64,000 nucleotides of DNA from DASPLX01 sp035627375 (GCA_035627375.1 DASPLX010000061.1:1-64000); one strand, 5' to 3'. Positions 16,784 to 25,449 are shown, numbered from the stretch's first letter. A program made the numbers and translations. The notes: generated by a model not told the origin, from the sequence alone.

Positions 16784-18460
16784 TCATCGAGTCAATATCA
16801 GTAATTTTCCCCGCGACGCCGAACCTTTTCCCATGCTGTGCAGGGCGATCTGGAACGGCGTTCCCCGGTATGCAACCGCACGCATCTCGCCGTCGCCGGC
16901 GCCGTCGACGGCGCCGATCAATTCCGGCGTCACCTGGCGCGCATCGCAACCGAGAATGGGGCCTCCTGCGGCGAACAGCGCTTGCGCGGCGCTATTGACG
17001 AAGGCGATGACTTCCTCCTCATCCAGACCGATCACCGGCAGCGGCACATGCTGGAGCGCCTCGCGCACGATATCGAGGCTGACCGCGTCGCGCTTGATCT
17101 GCAATTGCTTTTGCTTCAGCAATTCCTCAAGTTGCCGGTTGGCCTTGGCCAGTTCCTGGTTCGCGGTGCGCACTTCGAGCGCAAGGCGGCGGTTTTCATC
17201 GGCGAGCACCTTGCGCTGGAACGCTTCCGCGACGTGCGCGCGCAGTTGTTCATCGTCCCATGGCTTGGTGAGGAATTTGTAGATCGCGCCTTCGTTGACG
17301 GCGTCGGTCACCGATTGCAATTCGGTGTAGCCGGACAAGACGATGCGCATCGTATCCGGATACAGATCCTTGGCGATATGCAGGAGTTCGGTGCCGGTCA
17401 TGCCTGGCATGCGCTGGTCGGGCACGATCACGTCGACCTCGTGCTGCTTGAGCACGTCGAGCGCTTCCTGGCCGCCGTGGGCCGTAAGGATCTCGTAGCC
17501 GTCGCGCCGGAACAGGCGCTTCAAGGCGGCGACGATATTGGCTTCGTCGTCGACCAGCAGCAGTGTGCGCCGCGGCGTCCGCAGCCTCGCCAGATGGCCG
17601 GCCAGCGCCTTGCCTTCCCGTACCTGGAGGGCGATCCGGCTGGCCGGCAGCGCGCGGCAGAACAAATGTCCCTGCATTTCGTCGCACAGGATCTCGCGCA
17701 GCCGCTGGCACTGGAGGTCGTTCTCCACGCCTTCGGCGCAGCTCCGCATGCCGGCGCGGCGCGCGTGCGCGACGATCGCTTTGACGATGGCTGCGTCGTC
17801 ATCTTCCGTTTCCATGTCGCGCATCAGCAGGCGGCCGATCTTGATCCGATCGAGCGGAAAGCGCCGCAATGCGGCCAACGGCAGAAAGCCGCTGCCGTAG
17901 TCGTCGACGGTCAAACCAGTGCCCAGCTCCTTGAGCTGCCGCAGCAACGCCACGGCCCATTCGGGGTCTTGCATCAGCGTCGCTTCCGCCACCTCCAGGC
18001 ACAACCGGCGCGGCGCGAGGTCCGACTCGGACAAGGCCTCTTGGAGTTTGTCGACCAGTCCGGCATCGCGGAATTGGGCCGGCGAGATGTTGAGGTCGAC
18101 GCGCACATCGGCGCAACCAGCCTGTTCCCATGAACGCAGATCCTGGCATGCCCGGCGAAATACCCAGTTCCCGATATCGACCATGAGTCCGGATTTTTCG
18201 GCGACGGCAAGAAAACGCCGCGGCGACAGGGTGCCCCAGCACGGATGCTCCCAGCGCAGCAGCGCTTCCACGCCGGTAATGCGGTCGGTCGCGACATCGA
18301 TCACCGGCTGGTAATGCAGACGCAATTGTTCATTGGCCAATGCCGTCGACAATGCGCCTTCCAGCGCCTCCGCTGACAGCGCCGCATCCCCCTCGTCAGG
18401 GCCGGCGGTGTCGAACGGACTGCCTAGATCCATTTCCTCTGGTTCCATGCTTGTCGTCAT
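16784..18460 (-). CDS. EAL-REC-PAS protein, probable cyclic-di-GMP phosphodiesterase with unusual domain order
   Basis: I chose the ATG at 18460, which overlaps the upstream stop (ATGA) and has GGGAGGA at good spacing; the product has 558 residues. The EAL domain (about 33-290) keeps EAL at 65-67, Asn in LNIS, Glu in EVAEA, the Asp pair at 186-187, Lys207 and EGVE. Loop 6 is changed (DDYGSGFLP instead of DDFGTGYSS) and KID reads KIG. A receiver follows (about 298-415, Asp348), then a coiled coil and a PAS-like domain (about 450-558). EAL before receiver is the reverse of common REC-EAL proteins. Activity is likely but not certain. Confidence 0.9.
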   Translation of the reverse strand: MTTSMEPEEMDLGSPFDTAGPDEGDAALSAEALEGALSTALANEQLRLHYQPVIDVATDRITGVEALLRWEHPCWGTLSPRRFLAVAEKSGLMVDIGNWVFRRACQDLRSWEQAGCADVRVDLNISPAQFRDAGLVDKLQEALSESDLAPRRLCLEVAEATLMQDPEWAVALLRQLKELGTGLTVDDYGSGFLPLAALRRFPLDRIKIGRLLMRDMETEDDDAAIVKAIVAHARRAGMRSCAEGVENDLQCQRLREILCDEMQGHLFCRALPASRIALQVREGKALAGHLARLRTPRRTLLLVDDEANIVAALKRLFRRDGYEILTAHGGQEALDVLKQHEVDVIVPDQRMPGMTGTELLHIAKDLYPDTMRIVLSGYTELQSVTDAVNEGAIYKFLTKPWDDEQLRAHVAEAFQRKVLADENRRLALEVRTANQELAKANRQLEELLKQKQLQIKRDAVSLDIVREALQHVPLPVIGLDEEEVIAFVNSAAQALFAAGGPILGCDARQVTPELIGAVDGAGDGEMRAVAYRGTPFQIALHSMGKGSASRGKLLILTR

Positions 18461-20568
18461 GCATCCTCCCGGCAGGAACGCTGCGGCGCGCGCCATGCCG
18501 ACACGTCCGCGCCGGCTTCCGCCATCGGTTGCGGTATCTTGCCGGCGGCATACTGCAGCCAGTAATGATGGAAAGCGTCGCGGATCGCATCGCGCAAGAC
18601 GCGTTCATCCCACGGCTTCGTGAAGAAGCGGTAAATCCGTCCGCGGTTGACGGCCTCGATCACCGACGGCAAATCGGCATGGCCGGTCAGCATGATGCGC
18701 ACCGTGTCCGGATACAGATCCTTGACCTTGTCGAGGAATTCGATACCGCTCATGCCCGGCATGCGCTGGTCGCACAAGATGACTTGCGCTTGGTGCAGGG
18801 CCATCGCCTCGAATGCCTCCGATGCCCGCTGCGCGGTCACGATGGCGTAATCTTCCCGATGCAGCAGCCGGTGCAGCGATGCCGCAATATGGATGTCATC
18901 GTCGACGATCAGCAGCGTTTGCCGGGCCGGCGCATCGTTTTCGTTGGCGGGCGGCAGGCACCGATTCTCGTGCACCAGTTGCGCGAAGGCGTCCCCCGGC
19001 AGCGGCCGGCTGAAATGGAAGCCTTGCATCCGGTCGCAGCCGTGCTTCCGCAGGAACGCCAGTTGGGCGGCGGTTTCGACGCCTTCCGCGACCACTTCGA
19101 GCCGCAGGCTGCGCGCCAGCGACGCGATCGAGGTGACGATCATCGCGTCGTCCGGATCGGTAGTGATGTCGCGCACGAACGATTGATCGATCTTGAGGAT
19201 ATCAATCGGAAAACGCTTCAGGTACGACAGGCTCGAATACCCGGTGCCGAAGTCGTCGATCGACAGATGGATGCCGATCGTCTTCAGGTCGTGCAGGATA
19301 GCGATGGCGCGGTCGACATCCTCCATCATCGTGCTCTCGGTCAGCTCCAATTCCAGGTCGTGCGGCGCCAAGCCAGATTCGCCGAGGATCGCGGCGATCG
19401 AGGCGGCCAGGTCGCGCTGGTAGAACTGGCGGGCCGACAAGTTCACGGCAAGGCGCAACTGCCCCAGGCCCGCCGCCTGCCACGCCTGGTTCTGCCGGCA
19501 TGCCGTGCGCAGCACCCATTCCCCGATCGGGCCGATCAAGTCCATTTCCTCGGCCATGCCGATGAAGCGCTCGGGACCGAGCAGGCCGAATTCCGGATGC
19601 TGCCAGCGCACCAGGGCTTCCATGCCGACGATGCGGCCGGTGTGCAGATCGACTTGCGGTTGGTAATGGAGAAGAAATTCCTCTTGCTCGATAGCGCGGC
19701 GCAGGCCGGCGGCGATGCGGGCGCGCTCTTGCGCCCGCTGATTCATGGCCGGCGAATAGAATTGGAAGCGATGTTGGCCGAGTTCCTGGGCGCGGTACAT
19801 CGCGATGCCGGCATGCTTGATCAGCGTGTCGGGGTCGGCGCCATCGCCCGGATAAATGGCGATTCCCACGCTGCAGGAAAACGCAAATTCGCGGCCCTCG
19901 AGCGAAACCGGCTGCGCGACGGCGGCCATGATGCGCTGCGGCAGTGCCTCGGCCAGGCTCTCGTTATCGCGCTCGGGCAGCAACAGCACGAATTCATCGC
20001 CGCCGAGGCGCGCGACCGTGTCCGAGGCGCGCACGCTCGCGCGCAGGCGCTCGGCGACCGTTTTCAAGGCGGCATCGCCGGCCTGCCGGTTGAGGATATC
20101 GTTGACGAACTTGAAGCGGTCGAGGTCGATGAACACGATCCACAGCGGATGCCGGTAGCGGTCCGCATACGCGATCGACTGGCGCAAACAGTCGCGCAGC
20201 AGTTCCTGGTTGGCGAGTCCGGTGATGCCGTCATGGTGTCTTTCGAACGCCAGTTGCGCTTCTGCGTGCTGGCGTGCGGCGATGTCTTCCTTCCGGCGCT
20301 CGTTGACTTGCTGGATGTCCGCGGCGTGGGCATCGATCAGCTGTTGCAGGCGCTTCTTTGTTCGCATGGTGAGCATCTGAACCCAAGCGGCAGCCATACA
20401 ACTGATAAACGCGCCCGTCATCAACACGAGCCACGCCGCATTCCCGCCGGCGATGCCGTGCTCCAGGCGATCCGCCCAAGAGAACAACAGCATCGTGACG
20501 AGCAGGCCGGCCGCCAGCGTCAACAACGCCGGTGCAGAGAGAAACGCAGGCAAACGGTGGGGGATCAT
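18457..20568 (-). CDS. membrane-anchored GGDEF-EAL-REC protein
   Basis: This 703-residue protein has two N-terminal membrane helices (about 10-30 and 43-65), a short coiled coil, a GGDEF domain with intact GGDEF at 189-193 and RASD I-site at 180-183, an EAL domain with EAL at 317-319, DDFGTGYSS and EGVE, and a C-terminal receiver (about 550-670, Asp600 in ILCDQRMPG). All catalytic signatures look intact, so it could both make and degrade cyclic-di-GMP, with the receiver setting the balance. It is the first gene of a tightly packed operon of five. Confidence 0.92.
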   Translation of the reverse strand: MIPHRLPAFLSAPALLTLAAGLLVTMLLFSWADRLEHGIAGGNAAWLVLMTGAFISCMAAAWVQMLTMRTKKRLQQLIDAHAADIQQVNERRKEDIAARQHAEAQLAFERHHDGITGLANQELLRDCLRQSIAYADRYRHPLWIVFIDLDRFKFVNDILNRQAGDAALKTVAERLRASVRASDTVARLGGDEFVLLLPERDNESLAEALPQRIMAAVAQPVSLEGREFAFSCSVGIAIYPGDGADPDTLIKHAGIAMYRAQELGQHRFQFYSPAMNQRAQERARIAAGLRRAIEQEEFLLHYQPQVDLHTGRIVGMEALVRWQHPEFGLLGPERFIGMAEEMDLIGPIGEWVLRTACRQNQAWQAAGLGQLRLAVNLSARQFYQRDLAASIAAILGESGLAPHDLELELTESTMMEDVDRAIAILHDLKTIGIHLSIDDFGTGYSSLSYLKRFPIDILKIDQSFVRDITTDPDDAMIVTSIASLARSLRLEVVAEGVETAAQLAFLRKHGCDRMQGFHFSRPLPGDAFAQLVHENRCLPPANENDAPARQTLLIVDDDIHIAASLHRLLHREDYAIVTAQRASEAFEAMALHQAQVILCDQRMPGMSGIEFLDKVKDLYPDTVRIMLTGHADLPSVIEAVNRGRIYRFFTKPWDERVLRDAIRDAFHHYWLQYAAGKIPQPMAEAGADVSAWRAPQRSCREDA

Positions 20569-20711
20569 TTTTGATCTTCTTTCTCAAGTGGCATGCCAAG
20601 CCGGTCGCGCGGCGCCGGTATCGACATCGCCGATTCTTCGTCGATTCGCCCGACAAAAGGCGGAAAGTCTGAATATAGTTACCCCAGCGTGCAAAAACTC
20701 CCTGGCATTTC

Positions 20712-21284
20712 TTACAGGTGAATGTCCGCCGCTACCATCCGTTCCACTTCGCTCAGCAGTTCCTTGTTGATGAACGGCTTGCGCAAAATCCCATGCGCGC
20801 CCAAGGCCAGCGCTTCCTGCAAGCGCGTTTCGGCGTCGGCCGACACGACCAACGTCTTCAGCGGCACCGGCAGCTCGACGCGCTGCAGAAATCGGAGTAC
20901 TTCGATGCCGTCGATGCCGGGCATGCGCAGATCGAGCGTCATGACGCTCGGCTTGAACGAGTACAGCATCGCCCCGGCCTCGAAGCCGTTGGGCGCGATG
21001 GCGGTGTCGAAACCTGCGCGGCGCAAAACGCGCTCGATCGCGCCTGCCATGGCCGGCTCATCATCGGCGATCAAGACACGGCGCAACGGCGCGGCCGGCT
21101 GCGACCGGTCCGGAATGCCATGCGCGCGCATGAAGCGGCGCAATTCCTCGATCGGCACGCGATGATCGCCGCGGCCTGGCAGCTTGTAGGCGTGCAGCAG
21201 TCCGCGCTCGATCCAGCGCAGCACCGTGCGGAAATTGACGCCGCACAGACGCGCGGCTTCTCCGGTGGTCAGGATGTCGGACAT
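20712..21284 (-). CDS. HTH-receiver regulator with N-terminal excisionase/MerR-like DNA-binding domain
   Basis: The 190-residue protein starts with a small winged HTH (residues 5-55, ILTTGEAARLCGVNFRTVLR and GRGDHRVPIEELRRFM), of the excisionase/MerR type. A receiver follows (about 68-185, acidic pair ADDE, phosphoacceptor Asp118 in TLDLRMPGIDG, Lys in LRKPF). DNA-binding first and receiver last is the reverse of the OmpR/NarL order. It lies 143 nt upstream of the five-gene operon on the same strand and is divergent from the trio starting at 21402. That position makes it a good candidate regulator of the island. Confidence 0.85.
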   Translation of the reverse strand: MSDILTTGEAARLCGVNFRTVLRWIERGLLHAYKLPGRGDHRVPIEELRRFMRAHGIPDRSQPAAPLRRVLIADDEPAMAGAIERVLRRAGFDTAIAPNGFEAGAMLYSFKPSVMTLDLRMPGIDGIEVLRFLQRVELPVPLKTLVVSADAETRLQEALALGAHGILRKPFINKELLSEVERMVAADIHL

Positions 21285-21320
21285 CGCAGCCTCTATCTTA
21301 TTGTGTCGATTAAGTTCTGT

Positions 21321-21349
21321 TTGACAGGATAGTCACGATATCCTAGATT
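21321..21349 (+). promoter_or_regulatory. sigma-70 type promoter of the plus-strand trio
   Basis: A perfect -35 hexamer TTGACA (21321-21326) is followed by a 17-nt spacer and a -10 TAGATT (21344-21349). It points toward the gene starting at 21402, with a predicted transcript start near 21356. The region is AT-richer than its surroundings and is shared with the divergent HTH-receiver gene. Confidence 0.6.
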
Positions 21350-21401
21350 GACAATATGCAAGTCGGGGCAATCGATGACAATACCGGCTGATGAGGTTGT
21401 C

Positions 21402-21725
21402 ATGCCAATCAGTTCACATTCCTGCTTATCGGCGTACGAACGCGCCGATTTCGCGGCACGGTGCCGGCGCCAGGGGTATTGCCCCGAACAATTCCGGTTA
21501 TCGGCCGATGTTGATTTTCCGCCGCTCGATGAACCTGCCCACATGATCCGAGAAATCCACGTGACCCATATGGATTACGCCGGCAATCATCGTTACCGGA
21601 GGGACGATGTGTCCAACTGGCTCGACGCCTTTGAACGCGATCTGCGCGACGGCCTCTTTTGCGGCCGCTGCCGCGATGGATGGACGCCGGTGCCATCGGA
21701 AGGATGGAGCGAACAATGTGCATGA
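21402..21725 (+). CDS. hypothetical protein of 107 residues
   Basis: The ATG at 21402 has GAGG 5 nt upstream; an in-frame ATG at 21375 with GGGG is the alternative start. The soluble product is rich in Asp, Arg and aromatic residues and has paired cysteines: one near CRRQGYCPEQF, and a CGRC near the C-terminus (DGLFCGRCRDGW) that could bind metal. I do not recognise the family. It sits behind a good promoter and 13 nt ahead of the HTH gene, so the three plus-strand genes are probably co-transcribed. Confidence 0.65.
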   Translation: MPISSHSCLSAYERADFAARCRRQGYCPEQFRLSADVDFPPLDEPAHMIREIHVTHMDYAGNHRYRRDDVSNWLDAFERDLRDGLFCGRCRDGWTPVPSEGWSEQCA

Positions 21726-21738
21726 AAGGAGGCTCGTC

Positions 21739-22071
21739 ATGACCACCCAACCGACGCTGCTCGATGATCCGAACTACAACCCGAATCGCCTGCTCGACAC
21801 CCTCCAGTCGAAACTATGCTTGAAGAACGATGCAGCCTTGTCGCGCGCCTTGGGGGTCGCTCCGCCCGTTTTGAGCAAGATTCGCCATCGCCGGATGCCG
21901 GTGGCAGCCGGTTTGATGATCCAGATTCACGACGCCACTCAGTTGACCATCGACGAAATCCGCACCCTGATGGGGGTTGCCACCGCGCATCGCTGGTTCC
22001 GGCCGGCCGAGCAGGCGACCGATAAGGCGGGATCGGATGTCGATGCCGGACGGGAGCCATATCATGGATAG
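21739..22071 (+). CDS. small XRE-like helix-turn-helix protein
   Basis: The 110-residue protein starts at an ATG with a perfect AAGGAGG. Residues about 20-75 read LQSKLCLKNDAALSRALGVA, then PPVLSKIRHRRMPV, a lambda-repressor-type HTH pattern, followed by a helix (LTIDEIRTLMG). The tail is polar. It is a likely DNA-binding protein of unknown target. Its 3' end overlaps the HDOD gene by 8 nt, indicating coupling. Confidence 0.75.
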   Translation: MTTQPTLLDDPNYNPNRLLDTLQSKLCLKNDAALSRALGVAPPVLSKIRHRRMPVAAGLMIQIHDATQLTIDEIRTLMGVATAHRWFRPAEQATDKAGSDVDAGREPYHG

Positions 22072-22900
22072 ACTGGAAGCTTTTCGCAATATTGCCGCCC
22101 AGGCGCATCGGGGAGAATTAGCGTTCCCGACCAATGTCAACGCTTCCTTGAAGATCCAGCATATGCTGGACGATCCCGAGTGTCACCTGGAAGCTGCCGC
22201 CAGGCTGATCGCCGGCGAGCCGCTGCTCTCGGCACGCACTGTCGCGCTCGCCAACTCGGCGGCCTACAATCGCTCCGGCGCCGACATCACCACGGTTCGC
22301 CATGCCGTCATGCGCCTGGGTTTCCGGGTGTTGCGGTCCGCTGCCGCTTCCCTGGTCATTCGCCAGTTCGGCAGCAAGCTCAAGACCCCGTCATTGCGCA
22401 CCAAGGCGGAGCAACTATGGGAACACACGGCGCATGTGGCGGCGCTGGCGCAGGTGATCGCGAGGAAGATGACGAACATCGATCCCGAAACGGCCATGTT
22501 TGCCGGCATCATTCATGAAGTGGGCGGCTTTTATCTGCTGTCGCGCGCCGACGACTTCCCGGGATTGCTGGACGGCGATCCGGAAGACTGGGAAGAATAC
22601 GGAGAAACGATCATCGGCCGCAGCGTGTTGAAGGCGCTCGCCGTGCCCGAATCGGTCGTGGCGGCCATCGATGCTCTGTGGCACGGCGTGGGCGCGTTGC
22701 CGCCGGAATCGCTGGGCGACATCCTGTTGCTGGCGAACGCCTTGGCCCCGGTCGCGTCGCCCTTGCATCAACGAGTCGACGCCGCATCGAACGGCACGAT
22801 CATGAGCACCGATTTGACCATCGGCCAGGAAACGCTGAACAGCATCCTGGAGGAATCGGCGTCCGAGGTCCAATCATTGGTTGCGGCGCTGTTGTACTAA
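22064..22900 (+). CDS. HDOD domain protein (second in the island)
   Basis: The ATG at 22064 (GGGAG upstream) gives 278 residues. HDOD features are present: FPTNVNASLKIQHMLDDPEC, GEPLLSARTVALANSAAYNR, VRHAVMRLGFRVLRSAAAS, and a degenerate HD region AGIIHEVGGFYLL. The HD pair is HE, which fits a non-catalytic domain. It overlaps the HTH gene and belongs to the trio transcribed away from the HTH-receiver regulator. Role is inferred as signalling. Confidence 0.85.
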   Translation: MDRLEAFRNIAAQAHRGELAFPTNVNASLKIQHMLDDPECHLEAAARLIAGEPLLSARTVALANSAAYNRSGADITTVRHAVMRLGFRVLRSAAASLVIRQFGSKLKTPSLRTKAEQLWEHTAHVAALAQVIARKMTNIDPETAMFAGIIHEVGGFYLLSRADDFPGLLDGDPEDWEEYGETIIGRSVLKALAVPESVVAAIDALWHGVGALPPESLGDILLLANALAPVASPLHQRVDAASNGTIMSTDLTIGQETLNSILEESASEVQSLVAALLY

Positions 22901-23285
22901 AGCACAGGCACGGCAGGATCGCGGAAGAGCGATGCGGCGGGGCGGTGAGCGCAATGTCGCCGCGGTTCCGATTTCGTGGTGCATTAGGATGAGCAACGCG
23001 ATATCGCGGAATGCCAAGATGTGGCGTCGGCAGAATGCAGGATGGACGGATCCTCGCGGAAGGACGCGTCCAGCACGCGAGACATGTGAACCGGAACCGA
23101 TGGCTGCTTCCGTCGCAGCATGCGATTCGGGAACGCTACGTCGCCGAACCAATCGATCCGCCAAGAATTTCCATCCTTCGGGAAGGCGAAAATCGACGGT
23201 AAGTTGTTGTGTTCAAAGGAGTTCTTGGAAAAATCAGCGGACGAATCTGAATTGATTTGTCTCATTAATTACTGATTTTTCTCAT
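22901..23285. other. 385-nt intergenic region at the island / lipA boundary
   Basis: Two genes converge here (HDOD from the left, lipA from the right). I see no supported gene; several short frames lack ribosome-binding sites. The right end is AT-rich and carries two tandem 18-nt copies sharing 15 bases (23260-23277 and 23280-23297, consensus TCTCATT-A-T-CTGATT), the second reaching into the end of lipA. No clear terminator hairpin is visible. Confidence 0.5.
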
Positions 23286-24278
23286 TTACTTCTGATTGTT
23301 CACATCAATCCCGGCCCCATGCGCCTGCTGATCGGCGTGATAACTGGAGCGAACCATCGCGCCGACCGCCGCATGCGCGAAACCCATCTTGTAAGCTTCC
23401 TCCTCGAACATCTTGAAGGTGTCGGGATGAACATAGCGGCGCACCGGCAAGTGCTCGCCGGACGGCATCAGGTATTGACCGATGGTCAGCATGTCCACAT
23501 TGTGCGCGCGCAGGTCGCGCATGACTTGCAGGATTTCGTCATCGGTTTCGCCGAGGCCGACCATCAGGCCGGACTTGGTCGGAACCTCGGGATGGGCTTC
23601 CTTGAAGCGCTTGAGCAAGCTTAGCGAATATTCGTAATCGGAGCCGGGGCGCGCTTCCTTGTAAAGGCGCGGCACGGTTTCGAGATTGTGGTTCATCACA
23701 TCGGGCGGCGCCGCCTTCAGGATCTCGAGCGCGCGGTCCATACGGCCGCGGAAATCGGGCGTCAGGATCTCGATGCGCGTCTTCGGCGACAGTTCGCGTA
23801 CGCGGCGGATGCATTCGGTGAAATGGCCGGCGCCGCCGTCGCGCAAGTCGTCGCGGTCAACCGAGGTGATCACGACATAGGATAGTTTCAGGGCGGCGAT
23901 CGTCTTGGCAAGATTCTCCGGCTCGTTCGGATCGAGCGGGTCGGGACGGCCGTGGCCGACGTCGCAGAACGGGCAGCGCCGCGTGCACTTGTCGCCCATG
24001 ATCATGAAGGTCGCCGTGCCCTTGCCGAAGCACTCGCCGATATTGGGGCAGCTGGCTTCCTCGCACACCGTCACCAGGTGGTTGGCGCGCAGGATGTCCT
24101 TGATCTCGTAGAAACGCGTCGACGGCGAGGCCGCCTTGACGCGGATCCAGTCGGGTTTCTTCAGCTTTTCCGCCGGCACGATCTTGATCGGGATGCGGCT
24201 GGTCTTGGCGCCGGCTTTCTGTTTCTCGGTGGGATCGTAGGGAGCGGCGGGGGCGGGTTGCTGCTGGTCGGTCGTCAT
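23286..24278 (-). CDS. lipA: lipoyl synthase
   Basis: This 330-residue radical-SAM enzyme inserts two sulfurs into protein-bound octanoate to make lipoate. The auxiliary cluster motif CEEASCPNIGEC and the radical-SAM motif CTRRCPFC are both intact, as is the C-terminal RSSYHADQ. The N-terminal 35 residues are Pro/Ala/Gln-rich and variable. I chose the ATG at 24278; the frame is open further upstream but family length supports this start. lipB lies immediately upstream, separated by 11 nt, in the usual lipB-lipA order. Confidence 0.97.
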   Translation of the reverse strand: MTTDQQQPAPAAPYDPTEKQKAGAKTSRIPIKIVPAEKLKKPDWIRVKAASPSTRFYEIKDILRANHLVTVCEEASCPNIGECFGKGTATFMIMGDKCTRRCPFCDVGHGRPDPLDPNEPENLAKTIAALKLSYVVITSVDRDDLRDGGAGHFTECIRRVRELSPKTRIEILTPDFRGRMDRALEILKAAPPDVMNHNLETVPRLYKEARPGSDYEYSLSLLKRFKEAHPEVPTKSGLMVGLGETDDEILQVMRDLRAHNVDMLTIGQYLMPSGEHLPVRRYVHPDTFKMFEEEAYKMGFAHAAVGAMVRSSYHADQQAHGAGIDVNNQK

Positions 24279-24289
24279 GGCGGGGAAAC

Positions 24290-24940
24290 CTAGGAAGTCA
24301 GGAGATTCGTCAGATGGTGAGCAAGCGCCGACTGCACGTCTTGCAAAGGCGCCTCGACGCCGACCGTTTTCATGTCGACCGTCGCCAAGCCTTCGTAGCC
24401 GCAGGGATTGATCCACGAGAACGGGGCGAGATCCATCGCCACGTTCAGCGACACGCCATGATAGGTGCAGCCGTTGCCGCGCACTTTCAAGCCGAGCGCG
24501 GCGATCTTGGCGCCTTGCCACGGCCCGTTCGCCATGTAGATTCCCGGCGCGCCGGGCTTGCGTTCACCCGCCAGATTATACGCCGCGAGGGTGGCGATGA
24601 CGGCTTGCTCGATCTTGTTCACGAATTCGCGCGCATACAGCAGGCCGGCGCGGCCGTCGCGCCGCTTGCGGCGCAGATCCATGAGCAGGTAGACGACGGC
24701 CTGGCCCGGGCCGTGGTAGGTGACTTCGCCGCCGCGGTCGGTCTGCACGACCGGAATGCCGTGCGCGTCGAGCACATGCGACGGATCGGCGCCGAGGCCG
24801 AGCGTATAGACCGGCGGGTGTTCGACGATCCAGAGTTCGTCGGGCGTGTCCGGGCCGCGGGCATCGGTGAAGGCGCGCATGGCCGCGAAGCTGGCATCGT
24901 AATCTTCGCGTCCGCGCCGCTGGATGATGGGGGCTGGCAT
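24290..24940 (-). CDS. lipB: octanoyl-ACP:protein N-octanoyltransferase
   Basis: The 216-residue protein transfers octanoate from acyl carrier protein to lipoyl domains, feeding LipA. The signature RGGEVTYHGPGQAVVYLL is present, with the catalytic Lys in GAKIAALGLKV and catalytic Cys in SWINPCGYEGL. The chosen ATG lacks a strong ribosome-binding site but gives the family length. In related genomes a DUF493 gene and a D-amino-acid aminotransferase commonly lie next to lipB; here they are about 10 kb away. Confidence 0.96.
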   Translation of the reverse strand: MPAPIIQRRGREDYDASFAAMRAFTDARGPDTPDELWIVEHPPVYTLGLGADPSHVLDAHGIPVVQTDRGGEVTYHGPGQAVVYLLMDLRRKRRDGRAGLLYAREFVNKIEQAVIATLAAYNLAGERKPGAPGIYMANGPWQGAKIAALGLKVRGNGCTYHGVSLNVAMDLAPFSWINPCGYEGLATVDMKTVGVEAPLQDVQSALAHHLTNLLTS

Positions 24941-25014
24941 GGGCGACAGTTTACCGAATCGCCGCCGCCGGCGCCCTCCGTGTGATTCCTGACTGTGGTT
25001 TTGCGCGGCGACCG

Positions 25015-25449
25015 TCAGGCGCCGACGCGCTTGGTCATCAGCACCGACGATGCCGGACAGAGGCCGGAGAACTGTTGCGTCGCGCGGATGGCGTCCGGCG
25101 CTTCGTCGCGCCGCGCGGTTCGGTAGCCGAGCCGCTCGAAGAAATCGCGGGCGGTCATGGTCAGCAGGTAGAGTTCGTCGAGGCCGAATTCGTCCGCGCG
25201 GCGTTCCGCATGCGCGGTCATCACGGCCCCCAGCCCGGTCCCCCGGTGCCTCGCCGCGACGGCTAGAGAACGCAGCAACCCGATGTCGCCATGACACTCG
25301 AGGCCGACCATGCCGGCCAGCTCCTCATCCAGATAGAAGCCGAACAGGCGCACCGCTGGCGCGTCGAGATCGGCATACGGCAGGCCGCAGTCGTCGAGCA
25401 GGCGGCGCGCGCCTCCATCGGCCGCGATCGTCGTGAAATAGGCGTTCAT
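25015..25449 (-). CDS. GNAT acetyltransferase of the ArsN2 type
   Basis: The 144-residue protein has the GNAT acetyl-CoA site LRSLAVAARHRGTGLGAVM (about residues 64-82) and the ArsN2-like end YLLTMTARDFFERLGYRTAR followed by AIRATQQFSGLCPASS. ArsN2 proteins are annotated in arsenic-resistance clusters, but no ars gene is present here, so the substrate may differ. The start overlaps the cupin stop (ATGA), so the two are coupled. Confidence 0.85.
   Translation of the reverse strand: MNAYFTTIAADGGARRLLDDCGLPYADLDAPAVRLFGFYLDEELAGMVGLECHGDIGLLRSLAVAARHRGTGLGAVMTAHAERRADEFGLDELYLLTMTARDFFERLGYRTARRDEAPDAIRATQQFSGLCPASSVLMTKRVGA

Noticed and set aside
18461..18496. Start of the EAL-REC-PAS protein at 18496
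   Set aside because: The ATG at 18460 has a perfect ribosome-binding site and ATGA coupling with the upstream gene; the extra 12 residues are not domain sequence.
23011..23202. Short plus-strand frame in the 22901-23285 gap
   Set aside because: No ribosome-binding site, Arg-rich translation, no family resemblance; probably chance.
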